A stretch of DNA of 64,000 nt. It comes from Charina bottae. Taxonomy: Eukaryota > Chordata > Lepidosauria > Squamata > Charinaidae. A program made the translations under genes and the position numbers. The notes under the pieces are model-generated. The model did not search any database. It saw only the letters and a program-made list of their open reading frames with translations, and had not been told where the DNA came from. Location of the stretch: the NCBI GenBank assembly GCA_023362775.1, contig JALMGJ010000013.1, positions 28,808,274 to 28,872,273 on the forward strand, written 5' to 3'. The number at the start of each line of letters is the position of its first letter. Within the stretch, counting starts at the first letter, position 1. Positions 1 through 9,976 of the stretch are shown here, piece after piece.

Positions 1-1998
1 TAGTTGGAGTTTTGGAGGGGATTCTAGGGACTGGGCCCTGAAGGCGGGGTGCCCCTCTCGGAAATGTGCCCGGCCCGGTTTATGGTATGGCACCAGCCGA
101 GACCCCAGGGCAGGGGAGGTGGGGTGGCTGTTGTCATCCGAGAGTCTCTAGTGGCCTTCAGGGGCACTGCTCCACAAGTAGCCGGTTGTGAGACCCTGTT
201 TTTCAAGTTGGGTTCCCGAGAGCAGTTGGGAGTGTTGCTACTGTACCAGCCTCCCTGCTGCGTAGCAACCTCCCTGCCTGAGCTGCTGGAGGCCGTCTCG
301 GGGTTGGTGGTGGAGTTCCCCAGGCTTATGGTTCTGGGGGACTTCAACCTGCCGTCCCTGGGGCGTACCTCAGAGGTGGCTCGGGAGTTCATGGCTGCCA
401 TGGCAGCCATGGGCCTGTCCCAGATTATTCAGGACCCAACTTGAGACAGTGGGCTCACCCCGGACTTAGTTTTCTTGTCTGAGCAGTGGCAATGTGATCT
501 GAGGGGAGAGTTGCATCTATCCCCATTGTCACGGTCAGATCACGCCCTGGTGACCTTGACTGGTCCACCCCCGGTGACTGATGGACCCGGAAGGGTTTCA
601 GAGGGAGCTGGGGGTTATACCCTAGGATCTACTGCATCGTCCAGCGGAGGCGCTGGCCGCTCCCTGGAATAGGGAGGTGGCTGGCGCCTTGGACAGGATC
701 GCACCTATGCGACCTCTCTTGGCCCATCAAACCCAACACTCCCTGTGGTTTACGGAGGAGTTGAGGGTTTTGAAGAGGATTAAGAGACGTCTAGAGCACC
801 GCTGGAGGAAGACAAAGAACGAACCCGACCGAACACAAGCTAGAGCCGCTATTAAGGCCTACCTTGTGGCGGTAAGAGCGGTGAAACGTCAATATTTCTC
901 TGCTCTTATTGCATCCGCAGAATGCCGCCTGACGGCCCTGTTTAAGATCACTCGGTCCCTTTTGGGGAAGGTGGGCCCTGAGACCCACGCCGTGCAGAGG
1001 AGTTTGCTGTGCATCTGCAGGATAAAATCGCTTGGATCCGTTCTAAGTTGGACTCCAAGCATGACACAGAGTCTGTGGATATACCGGTGGAGTGTACTTA
1101 CCCAGTTATCTGGGAACAGTTTGATCCTGTTGGACCTGAGGAAGTGGGCAGGATCGTTCGGACAGCAAATGCCACCACCTGTCATCTAGATCCATGCCCC
1201 TCCTGGCTGGTGAAAGCAGCTAGGGGGGTGACATGTGGCTGGGTCCAGGCGATGGTGAATGCATCCTTGAGGGGGTGTTTCCAACTGCATTTAAGGAGGC
1301 GTTGGTGCACCCCCTCCTCAAGAAAGCATAACTGGACCCTATGGTACTGGACAATTTTCGTCCAGTCTCCCACCTTCCCTTTTTGGGGAAGGTGGTTGAG
1401 AAAGTGGTGGTGTTGTAGCTCCAGAGGATTCTGGATGAAACGGATTATCTGGACCCCTTTCAGTCAGGGTTCAGGCCCAGATATGGGACAGAAACGGCAT
1501 TGGTCGCACTTATGGATGATCTCTGGCGGGAGCGGGATGGAGGCAGTGCATCCATCCTAGCTCTTCTTGACCTCTCAGCGGCGTTCGATACCGTCAAACA
1601 TGAGATCCTTTTGGGTTGGCTCAGGGGGTTGGGGGTGGGCAGCGTGGTTTTGTGCTGGTTCACCTCCTTCCTCCAGGGCCAGTCCCAATCGGTGGTGATA
1701 GGGAGTGGGAGATCCGACCCTCGACCCCTCCTCTGTGGGGTGCCGCAGGGTTTGGTTCTCTCTCCGCTCCTCTTCAACATCTACATGAAACCACTGGGCG
1801 AGATCATCCGTCACCATGGGATGAGGTATCATTGGTATGCTGATGATACTCAATTATACATCTCGGTCCAGGGTGAGGTAAGTGATGCTGTGACTGCCCT
1901 ATTGCGGTGCCTGGGGGCTGTAGGGGCCTGGATGGGGTCCAACAGGTTTCAGCTGAACCCTGGTAAGAGGGAGTGGCTGTGGATTAATGGCTCTTCCA
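1..1998 (+). mobile_element. L2/CR1-type LINE, 5' part (interrupted)
   Basis: Non-LTR retrotransposon remnant. Positions 49-444 read as the end of an APE-type endonuclease, with the GDFN motif near 338. After several stops and frameshifts, 1500-1980 encode reverse transcriptase, including the VPQG and YADDTQLY motifs (the catalytic Asp pair lies near 1840). The copy breaks off at about 1998, right after a codon run for EWLWI, and its continuation is found at 3356-4262 on the other side of a younger LINE. The window starts inside the element, so its 5' end is not visible. The family is called from motifs and the 3' end only; L2, CR1 and Rex-type elements are hard to separate by eye. Confidence 0.85.
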
Positions 1999-3135
1999 TA
2001 TGGTACTGTTGACCATGATATCCTTTTGGGGCGGCTTAAGGAGTTGGGGGTGGGCGGCGTAGTTTTACGCTGGTTCACCTCCTTCCTCCAGGGCCGCTCC
2101 CAGTCAGTGGTGGTAGGGGAGGAGAGATCCAGCCCGCGATCTCTCCTGTGTGGGGTACCGCAGGGCTCGGTTCTCTCTCCTCTCCTATTCAACATCTACA
2201 TGAAACCGCTGGGCGAGATAATCCGTCACCATGGGATGAGGTATCATCAGTATGCGGATGATACTCAACTGTATATCTCCATCCCAGGTGAAGTAAGTGA
2301 TGCAGTGACCACCCTGTCCCAGTGCCTGGAGGCTGTGAGGGCCTGGATGGGGAACAACAGGCTTCAATTGAACCCTGGCAAGACCGAGTGGCTGTGGATT
2401 GATGGCTTAGCGTCTGCTGGGAAATTATCATCTTTGGTTCTTGATGGGGTAGCACTGCCCCATTCAGAACCGGTGCGCAACTTGGGGGTCCTTCTAGACT
2501 CACGACTCCTGCTCAAAGAGCAGGTGGCAGTCATGGCTAGGAGGGGTTTTGCACAGCTTCGGCTGGTGCGCCAGTTGCGCCCGTTCCTGGATCACGATGC
2601 CCTCCGGACAGTCACTCATGCTCTCGTCATCTCCCATGTAGATTACTGCAATGCGCTCTACATGGGGCTACCCTTGAAGACTATCCGGAAGCTACAACTG
2701 GTGCAGAATGCGGCCGCGCGAGCAATTTTGGGTGCACCAAGATCTGCACATGTAACACCACTGCTCCACGAGCTACATTGGGTGCCGGTTTGCTTCCGGG
2801 TACAATTCAAGGTGTTGGTTATCACCTTTAAAGCCCTACATGGCATGGGGCCAGAATACCTGAGGGACCGTCTTATCCCCATATTATCGACCCGCCCCAC
2901 CCGATCATTCAGGGAGGGCCTGCTACGAGCCCCATCAATTAAAGAGTGTCACCTGATGGGGTCTAGGAGACGGGCCTTCTCTGTAGTTGCTCCTACACTG
3001 TGGAACACCTTACCCCCGGAGTTGAGACAGATCTCCTCCCTCCCGACCTTTAGGAAAGATCTGAAGACCTGGTTCTGCCGCCTGGCATGGGAAGGAGGAA
3101 GGGATAGTTCCTCATGGGGGTGGCTTGTCCCTTAA
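1987..3135 (+). pseudogene. LINE reverse transcriptase C-terminal half, open for 382 codons
   Basis: The reading frame holds the RT palm motifs VPQGSVLSPLLF and YADDTQLY (about 2160-2280), the thumb/connection region, and a C-terminal segment ending near 3135. It lacks the endonuclease and the first RT motifs, so it cannot be an autonomous element. The frame is open because this is a relatively young insertion, not because of demonstrated host function. The first codons before about 2000 belong to the interrupted older copy, so the open frame crosses the insertion junction. Confidence 0.75.
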
Positions 3136-3312
3136 TCCTAAAAAGTCCTCTCTTTATTACTCTTTCGTCCATCTGGATTTTATTTTTATAATTATTTATA
3201 TTAATTGTATGAATTGATGTTTTATATTGTATGTTCTATTTTAATTCTTTTTTATTGTAAACCGCCCAGAGTTCCCCGTTGGGGGGAGATGGGCGGTCAT
3301 ATAAATTAAATA

Positions 3313-3345
<33 letters not shown>
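1999..3345 (+). mobile_element. L2/CR1-type LINE, 5'-truncated insertion into the older copy
   Basis: A second, better preserved LINE of the same broad family starts abruptly inside the reverse transcriptase domain (codons for TVDHDILLGRL near 2005). It repeats the segment already present at 1590-1980, then continues to a complete C-terminus. The 3' UTR carries a stem-like CCGCCCAGAG / GGGAGATGGGCGG motif (about 3263-3296) and ends in a TAA-rich tail. The 5' truncation, the simple-repeat tail, and the resumption of the interrupted host element right after the tail are what target-primed reverse transcription leaves. Confidence 0.85.
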
Positions 3346-3346
<1 letters not shown>

Positions 3347-3355
3347 GTAGTAGTA
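3318..3355 (+). repeat. TAA/TAG microsatellite, LINE tail
   Basis: About a dozen TAA units drift into TAG units. The tract directly follows the LINE 3' UTR and precedes the resumed older element, so it is the insertion's tail rather than an independent microsatellite. Confidence 0.85.
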
Positions 3356-4262
3356 TCTGGGACATTATCATCTTTGGTTCTGGATGGGGTTGCACTACCC
3401 CAGACAGATCCGGTGCGGAATCTGGGGGTCCTCCTGGACTCACGACTCCTGCTCAAAGAGCAGGTGGCAGTTGTGGCCAGAAGGGCCTTTGCACAACTTC
3501 GTGTTGTGTGCCAGTTAACGCCCGTTCCTGGATTGGGAGGCCCTTCGAACAGTCACTCATGCCCTTGTTATCTCCCATATAGACTACTGCAAAGCGCTCT
3601 ACATGGGGCTACCCTTGAAGAGTATCCGGAAGCTACAGCTGGTCCAGAGTGCAGCTGCGTGAACCATCGTTGGTGCCCGTAGATGGGCACACATAACACC
3701 TCTATTACGTGAGCTGCATTGGGTACCAGTTCGCTTCCGGGTCCAATTCAAGGTGTTGGTTATCACCTTTAAAGCCCTACATGGCATGGGGCCAGGTTAC
3801 CCGAGGGACCGCCTCGTCCCCAATACATCTACCCGTCCCATCTGACCGTACAGAGAGGGCATGCTGCAGACCCCGTCTGCAAGGGAATTCCATCTGGCGG
3901 GGTCCAGGAGGCGAGCCTTCTCTGCAGTAGCCCCCGCCCTTTGGAACATCCTGCCCCCGGAGGTGAGGTGAGCCCCATCGCTCCTGACCTTCCGGAGGAA
4001 CCTGAAAACCTGGTTCTGCCGCCTCGCTTGGGGCCAGGAAAGAAGTAGTTATTCTTGGGGATGGCTAGTACCTTAGAGGGCTCCTCACCCATATGGACTG
4101 AGTTAGATCTTTTTACTATCCTTGCCTCTTGGATTTTAATCTTATTTATAATTATTAATAATCATATTTATACATGTTAGATATATTTTATGTCTCTTGT
4201 TTTAACGAATCATTTTATTGTAAACTGCCCAGAGTCCCTCCGGAGATGGTGCTAATCAGGTG
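3356..4262 (+). mobile_element. L2/CR1-type LINE, 3' part of the interrupted older copy
   Basis: The sequence picks up exactly where the copy at 1-1998 stopped: the RT C-terminal region after the WLWI block is colinear with 2405-3130 of the inserted copy. It carries more stops and frameshifts (for example near 3660 and 3845), and ends with the family's TTTTATTGTAAAC-GCCCAGAG 3' UTR near 4245. The higher decay fits an older element that served as target. Confidence 0.85.
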
Positions 4263-5252
4263 CCACCTGGGTCAGCTGTCTCTGCAGCAAAAAGGGGCCT
4301 GCTGATGCCATCAGAAAGTGTCTTTGACCCAAGTCCTTGGGGCAGCGCTGACCCTTCCTCACTCCAGACCCCCTGTGGCCTGGGAGAGCAAATGGAAGAA
4401 GTGCAGATGGGCCTACAAATCCCACTGTGCTCGAGCACCTCTCTTCCACCCCGCCCGCTGCAGCGCCCAAGACCAAGAGTGCCCAGGAGAACCTTCCCCC
4501 AGGGCTCCTGCCACCTCCCGCTTCCTCAGCCCCCTCCACTCCTTGCCAGAGCAGAAAGGAGAACAATGGAGTTCCCACCCCAGGCGATGGGGGGGGGGGG
4601 AGAGGCGGTCTTGCTCCACTGACCCTCTGAAGGGAGTTGGGCCCTCTAGCCTGGCTTTCCTGCACCAAAGCTGGCGCATCTTGGGCATTACCCTCCCTCC
4701 AGTTCCCACATGGGCAGGAGGAGGGCAGGGTAATTGCGCCAACTCTGATTCAAGTGGGGAGGAAGGGCGTCAGCCCAGTCCAAGGGGGGGAAGCGGAGGA
4801 GAGCTGCAGCTGCCAAGGCCTTTAGCAAGGAGTGCCTTCAGGGAGGCAGGGGAATGTCAGCCTCCTTACAAGACGTGTGTTTGTGACCTTGTGCCACAAG
4901 CACAAAAAGGTGAGGCTTGCACTGTGGCACTTTGTCCTTTGGATGCAATTGCGGCTAGGAGCGGACTATTACCACCGACCCACGCTAGAGAGATTCAGAC
5001 AGGCACTCTCCAGGTAGGGCTGCCCTCAGTCCTGTGTGGCTTTCGTTTTGCAAGTGCTCAGACGTCCCTTGTCCCAAACACAACGCCATCTCCTGCTACC
5101 CCTTCCCCACTTGGAAGCAGTGCTCACACCTTTCCACACCCCGAAGGATCTTACCCTTCCACCGCATGGAGCAAAACTGCACCCCAATTACAGTGCAAGC
5201 TGTGTCTGAAAGGGTCCCCTCCCCAAATTACCTCCCGCTACCCAAGATCAAG
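4263..5252. other. Intergenic sequence, no gene recognised
   Basis: GC-rich sequence with short G runs (for example 4590-4602). A long open frame (4318-5313, plus) has low-complexity Pro/Ser-rich composition, runs into the palindromic element at its end, and resembles no protein I know. I looked for TMEM160, which lies beyond ZC3H4 in human, and did not find it. Confidence 0.5.
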
Positions 5253-5436
5253 AGGTGTCTGGCAGCACCTTTTCAGACGAACACGTGTCATTAAAAGGGA
5301 TCAGCTTTTGTGAGCTACAGCTCACCTCATCAGATGCACGAAGTCTCCATGCCTCTGGTGAAGCAAGCTGTAGCTCACGAAAGCTTCTGCCTTTTAATGA
5401 CACGTGTTCGTCTGAAAAGGTGCTGCCAGACTCCTG
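5253..5436. mobile_element. Palindromic MITE-like element
   Basis: A roughly 184 bp near-perfect inverted repeat. The left arm begins GTCTGGCAGCACC (from about 5257) and the right arm ends GGTGCTGCCAGAC (to about 5432), and the inner arms contain GTGAGCTACAGCTCAC-like blocks around a loop near 5325-5365. Translating either strand gives almost the same peptide, which shows the symmetry directly. Long palindromes of this kind are typical of non-autonomous DNA transposons. The transposase superfamily cannot be assigned because no target-site duplication is clear. Confidence 0.7.
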
Positions 5437-5585
5437 ATTTTTGGCTGCCATAGACCAACACACACGTCTACTACAACTCCGACCACCAGATTTTCCAGAA
5501 AGGTGAACACTAGAGGGCAGTCTAGAGTCTAACATATATTTTTTCCTTCAAATTTTCTGAAAGGACATTGTGTTGTGCCTGACCT

Positions 5586-5653
<68 letters not shown>

Positions 5654-5654
5654 C
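5586..5654. repeat. (CAGG)n microsatellite
   Basis: About 17 uninterrupted tandem CAGG units. Nothing indicates function; it is likely length-polymorphic. Confidence 0.95.
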
Positions 5655-7614
5655 AATTCCCGTCCTCCTTTTTCTAAATTCATTTCAGCAAAGCTAATAA
5701 AGGAAATGATGCTCATATAAATTAGTTTTCGTTTTAGCTTCCAGGTTCAATGGGACAGCTAGGTTAGTGTTGGGGATATTGCTCTCTCAATGCTATTGAG
5801 AAATGTAACATCTTCATATGGAAGAGATGCTGTTTATGAGACGGGGCGGGGGGGGGGGAGAGACTGCCCCAGCCCTTTTAAAAACAAGGCAGAAGAGGCT
5901 GGTCAGAGGCTGGAAGTAAGTGGGCACACCACCTTCTTAAGCAGCCTCCAATCCGTGGCTGGAACTATCAGGAGTTGGTGGGAAAGTTCAGGCAAAGGGA
6001 ACATCTCTCGGAAGAGGCTTTTATTTCCATACAAATAGGTAGCAGGTCTAGCAAGGCATTTACATCAGGGTTTTGATTTCTGTTCCCTGTTCGGTCCAAG
6101 TCTAAAATTCTATAATTCTTTGTAGAAATAGGATACGGGGCTTTAATGTTGCAGAGGACCTCATCTTTGTTTTCTCTTGAACCTCTTGGGAGAGTAACAG
6201 CAGTTGCCTCTTCTCTTCTCTGGGACTTAGGGAGGAAGATTCCACGGTAGGTGACCAGCACCATCCTGTGGTCTCCTTGGAGAATTGCATGGTCTGTTGC
6301 ACAGCTTCTGTTCTCCCACATTTTGAACAGCTCCACGGTTTCTCTTTTGCATTTTGATATTTAAAGTTTAACTGTATTTTACATTTTCCTTTTTCCTAAA
6401 TAAAGTTACATGATTTGATTTTATTTATTTAATGAGAATGATCTATCTTGGGGGGAGGAGAGAAGAGCTCACTCCAGATCCCTTTAGTCCCAGCCTGAAA
6501 TCCTATTTTTGGTTTTCACCTTTGTATTGCCAGGCTGGCTGTGATGGCTCACTTGCTCATGCTGTCTCTCAGCTGGGATAGGGGGAGGATGCCAGGTGAG
6601 GGACACCCCCCGCCCCGAAGATAGATGCTGGCAGCAAGAACTTCCAACCGGCGAACCCAAAGCAGGAGATGAAGCTTCTGGGCGAGGGCAGGACAGCTTC
6701 GGCCTTCCTCCCATTACAGCCCAGCCCTGAGTAGGGAACCAGCTTGATGCCCAGCCTGCCTCTAAGGTAGCTGGCCCTTCCCAAGCCCGGCCCCCGAGTG
6801 AACCGCACCTTGCTTCTGCTTTCTAATGAAATTAGGCCTCCTCTTTCTGGACAGCTATGCCAAAAAGTTGACTCCTCCCCACCATGCAGTGTCTCACTGA
6901 ATTCCTTCTGGACCCATTCCATCACAGCAGATCAAAGGCCAACCTCCCAGCAGTTAATTAGGCTCATGCACTGCATCGATCTGTTTTTAAAAGGCCGAGA
7001 TAACAGCAGGTCAGGAGGGCTCCCCACATTTCTGCAGGTGCAGACCAGCCAACCCCCAACCCCGTCAGGCTTCGCGCCATATCCGAGGAGGAAAGCCCAA
7101 GGACTTACCATTCCAGGAGGAGCGCGTCGCCCAAGGCCGTGAAAGTCAGCCATCCAAGGAGGATTCTCAGTGTCCCTTCAGTTACTGCTTCTCTTCCAGG
7201 TAGCAACTCCCAGGATGCCTCCCAGGGCTCCTTCTGCACCTGCTGTCATGCTCGGGGTCAGGCACGCTCGCGCTCCAGGCCATGCATCGCTTGCCCAAGG
7301 CCAAGGTTTGGCCAGCCAACTTCCACCCAAGGCCTCTTGGGTAGCCATGCCTGTGCTCAACACACCTTGCTGGGGGAGACTGTAAGCGTGTGCCTGTGCA
7401 GACTCTGACGGATTGCCAGCGCTATGGTCACGCTGCCCGACATCTACCCGCAGCCCAACTCCTGGTCAAACTTACAACTACTACGTCTCAGGGAAAAGGA
7501 TTCTGGGGTCTCCTGCCCTCCGCTGTCGGGGACTTTCATTAGACACCAGGCGGGCTGCCTCACAAAGGGAGTATTTGAAATGATTCCACACCAGAGCAAG
7601 CTGGGCGGCAACCT
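5655..7614. other. Intergenic sequence between repeats and the ZC3H4 3' end
   Basis: No coding exon with recognisable homology on either strand. It contains a G run (5848-5858) and otherwise unremarkable sequence. Short open frames on both strands look like chance. Confidence 0.5.
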
Positions 7615-9976
7615 TTAAAATCACTGCATCATTTAATGCCAGCAGTACAACGATAGGAGTCTTGAGTCTGGACATTGTTGGAAGACACATGTGTAATAAA
7701 AAAAGAAAGCAAACAGCCATGCAACCAAAAAATCACTGTAAAAATACCAGTACAATATATACAAATCCCTTTTCAAATAATATTTACATTTTATAGCATT
7801 TTTATAAAGCTCTGGCAAGTTTCATTCATAACAAAGATTTAGGTCTACTGAATGGATCTTGATTTACAAAAGTCAGATTGTACAAATGTCACAGAGCATC
7901 TATGTACCTATGCAGGCTCACACGACAGAATACTTCACAAAGAGCACACGCCTTCACAAGCTTTTAATCAGTTCCAGGACCACAGCTTCTCTGCAGAGGA
8001 GACCTCCCCACTCCAGGACAAGAGTTTTGGAAGGCTCCTAGGAAATCTGCTCCAGACCTCCTCCTCCTCCTCCTCCTGTGGGCTTCAATGTGTCTGCACG
8101 TGGAGCCTTCCCAGGGAAACTGCTGAAAATTTGCAGAGTGGGAAACAGGCTGGGCTTTCCAAGAAAACTAGCTTACATTTGCATCGAAAGGACATAACTT
8201 TCTTTCCCTTTCCAAGCGAGTCCTACACTGTGGGTGTTACTTCCCTGGGCAAAAAATGGAGGTGCCTGAAACAGCAGGAATTATCAAGGCAGAGATAAGA
8301 AAACAATGCACTGCAAGAAGTTTTGACCCCTCACCCCTTTCAGATTAAACAGAGCTAAGCTTGGGCATGAACCATGCTTCACCCCTGTACGCCCCACAAA
8401 TGCCTTAAAGCTGTTTGTCAAACTGCCAATACTTTCGCCAAAGGATCCGCGTCAGAGGAACCCCTTCATTTCCGAGAGCGCCAGCAAGCAGCTCTTCCGC
8501 GCGGGCCTGCCGCCACTGGCTCCGCGAGCAGCTCAACCCCACCATGCCGAAGCAACCTGGCTGCAGCTCCTCTGCTCTGTGGGGCAGGCGGGCCTTCCAG
8601 GGCAGAACGGGCGCTCGCATCTCACCTCCGACGAGCCAATGAGGGCGCTTTTCGGGCAGCCCTATGGTGCCATCTTTTCAGCCCACCCACTCCAAACTGC
8701 CCGCCTCAAGAACATGCAAGCGCACGTGGATCAGGACCAGGGCAAGCAGCCAGTGATTTTAACTCAAGGGCAAGGCCTCGCTTTTAAAGAGGCTGGCCAG
8801 CAGAGGAGCAGAGGAGGAGATGGAGCAGTCTCCTGAAGACATACCAAATGCAACTTACTTCTTCCCCCTTTGCGAAGAGAATCTGCTTGTGGCAGACCAA
8901 ATCCATCGGTTAGAAGCACTGGAAGGACAGAAGCCGGCCTGGCTTCTGGCTCTGTTGAGCAATTCTGGAAAGACCAAACCTGGGGTCGGCTCTTCGACGT
9001 TACAAAAAGGACACGTCACTCACAGCAACCTCTCCTCCAAACTATTTATCCTGGTTTTTAAGGGAATGGGGGCGGTGCTGAGCCAGGGCTTTCTATGGCT
9101 GCCCCTCCACAGAAGGCTGTGGAAACTGTTAGTTCCTTGTGGGAACGGCAAATCCATCATTTCTGAACACTGGTGGTCCTTTTGCTTCTTTAGAGGAGCG
9201 CAGAAGACATACAAGCAAAATAAAGAGTGTTATTAATAATTTAATTTCAATACTACAAACTCTGTTTTGGTAGAAGGCATCACTTTTTCAAGAGGCCACC
9301 CACCAGAGGCAGTAGCAGCCTGTTCTAGCCTGGCTGAATCACATCTGAATCCAGCAACCCAAGGAAACGGCAGAAGGGGCATTTAAAACAAAATTCAATA
9401 CAATTACAAAAATAATTCAACATGGTTACTTCTCCATAATAATTTTCGCTGCGCTAGATTTTTTTTAAAAAAAGCTATGATACACATATATTGTTACAGT
9501 TTAGAAATGAAGATATATATATTCTACAGATCAGCATGGCTGACAGCTTCATCCCTTAACGCGGCACACTAAGAAACTGTCGTCCTTTCCTCGGCCTCTC
9601 CTCCATTCGACAGACCATAAATACCTGAAGAGGGGAAGCAGGGGGGACGCAGACATGGCCCGGCCACTGTGCAAAGGGTGAGGGAGGGGCTGGCGGGACT
9701 AGCCAGCCCAGGCTTGAAGACACCGAATGATTGATTCTGAGCGGACCTCAAGGGAGCCCACAACGGAACCTGGAGGGGGAACGACACAATACTGCCTGGG
9801 GTGGCTCAAGACACTCGTTACTCTCCTGCAAGGTCGCGTGGAGATTACACTGGGCAAAGCTCAAAGCAGGGCGGCACATAGTCAATGGCAAAGAGGAGCA
9901 TTAATGGAATTTCTTAAAAGTGAGGAACACTGCTGCTTCTTTTGGACACAAGGCTGCATGTACAAGTCCTTTAATA
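7615..9976 (-). other. ZC3H4: Probable ZC3H4 3' UTR
   Basis: This region lies directly downstream of the ZC3H4 stop codon. It becomes AT-rich toward its distal end (7630-7860) and lacks repeats, as expected of a 3' UTR. On the minus strand there are ATTAAA polyadenylation hexamers at 9240-9245 and 7632-7637, and no AATAAA was seen. I took the distal one as the likely end because the intervening sequence is repeat-free. The exact end is not proven and the proximal signal could give a shorter transcript. Confidence 0.5.

Noticed and set aside
4318..5313. 331-codon plus-strand open frame
   Set aside because: Pro/Ser-rich, no known domain, and ends inside the palindromic element.
4263..7614. Search for TMEM160 beyond the ZC3H4 3' end
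   Set aside because: No matching exon on either strand; the neighbour may lie outside the window.
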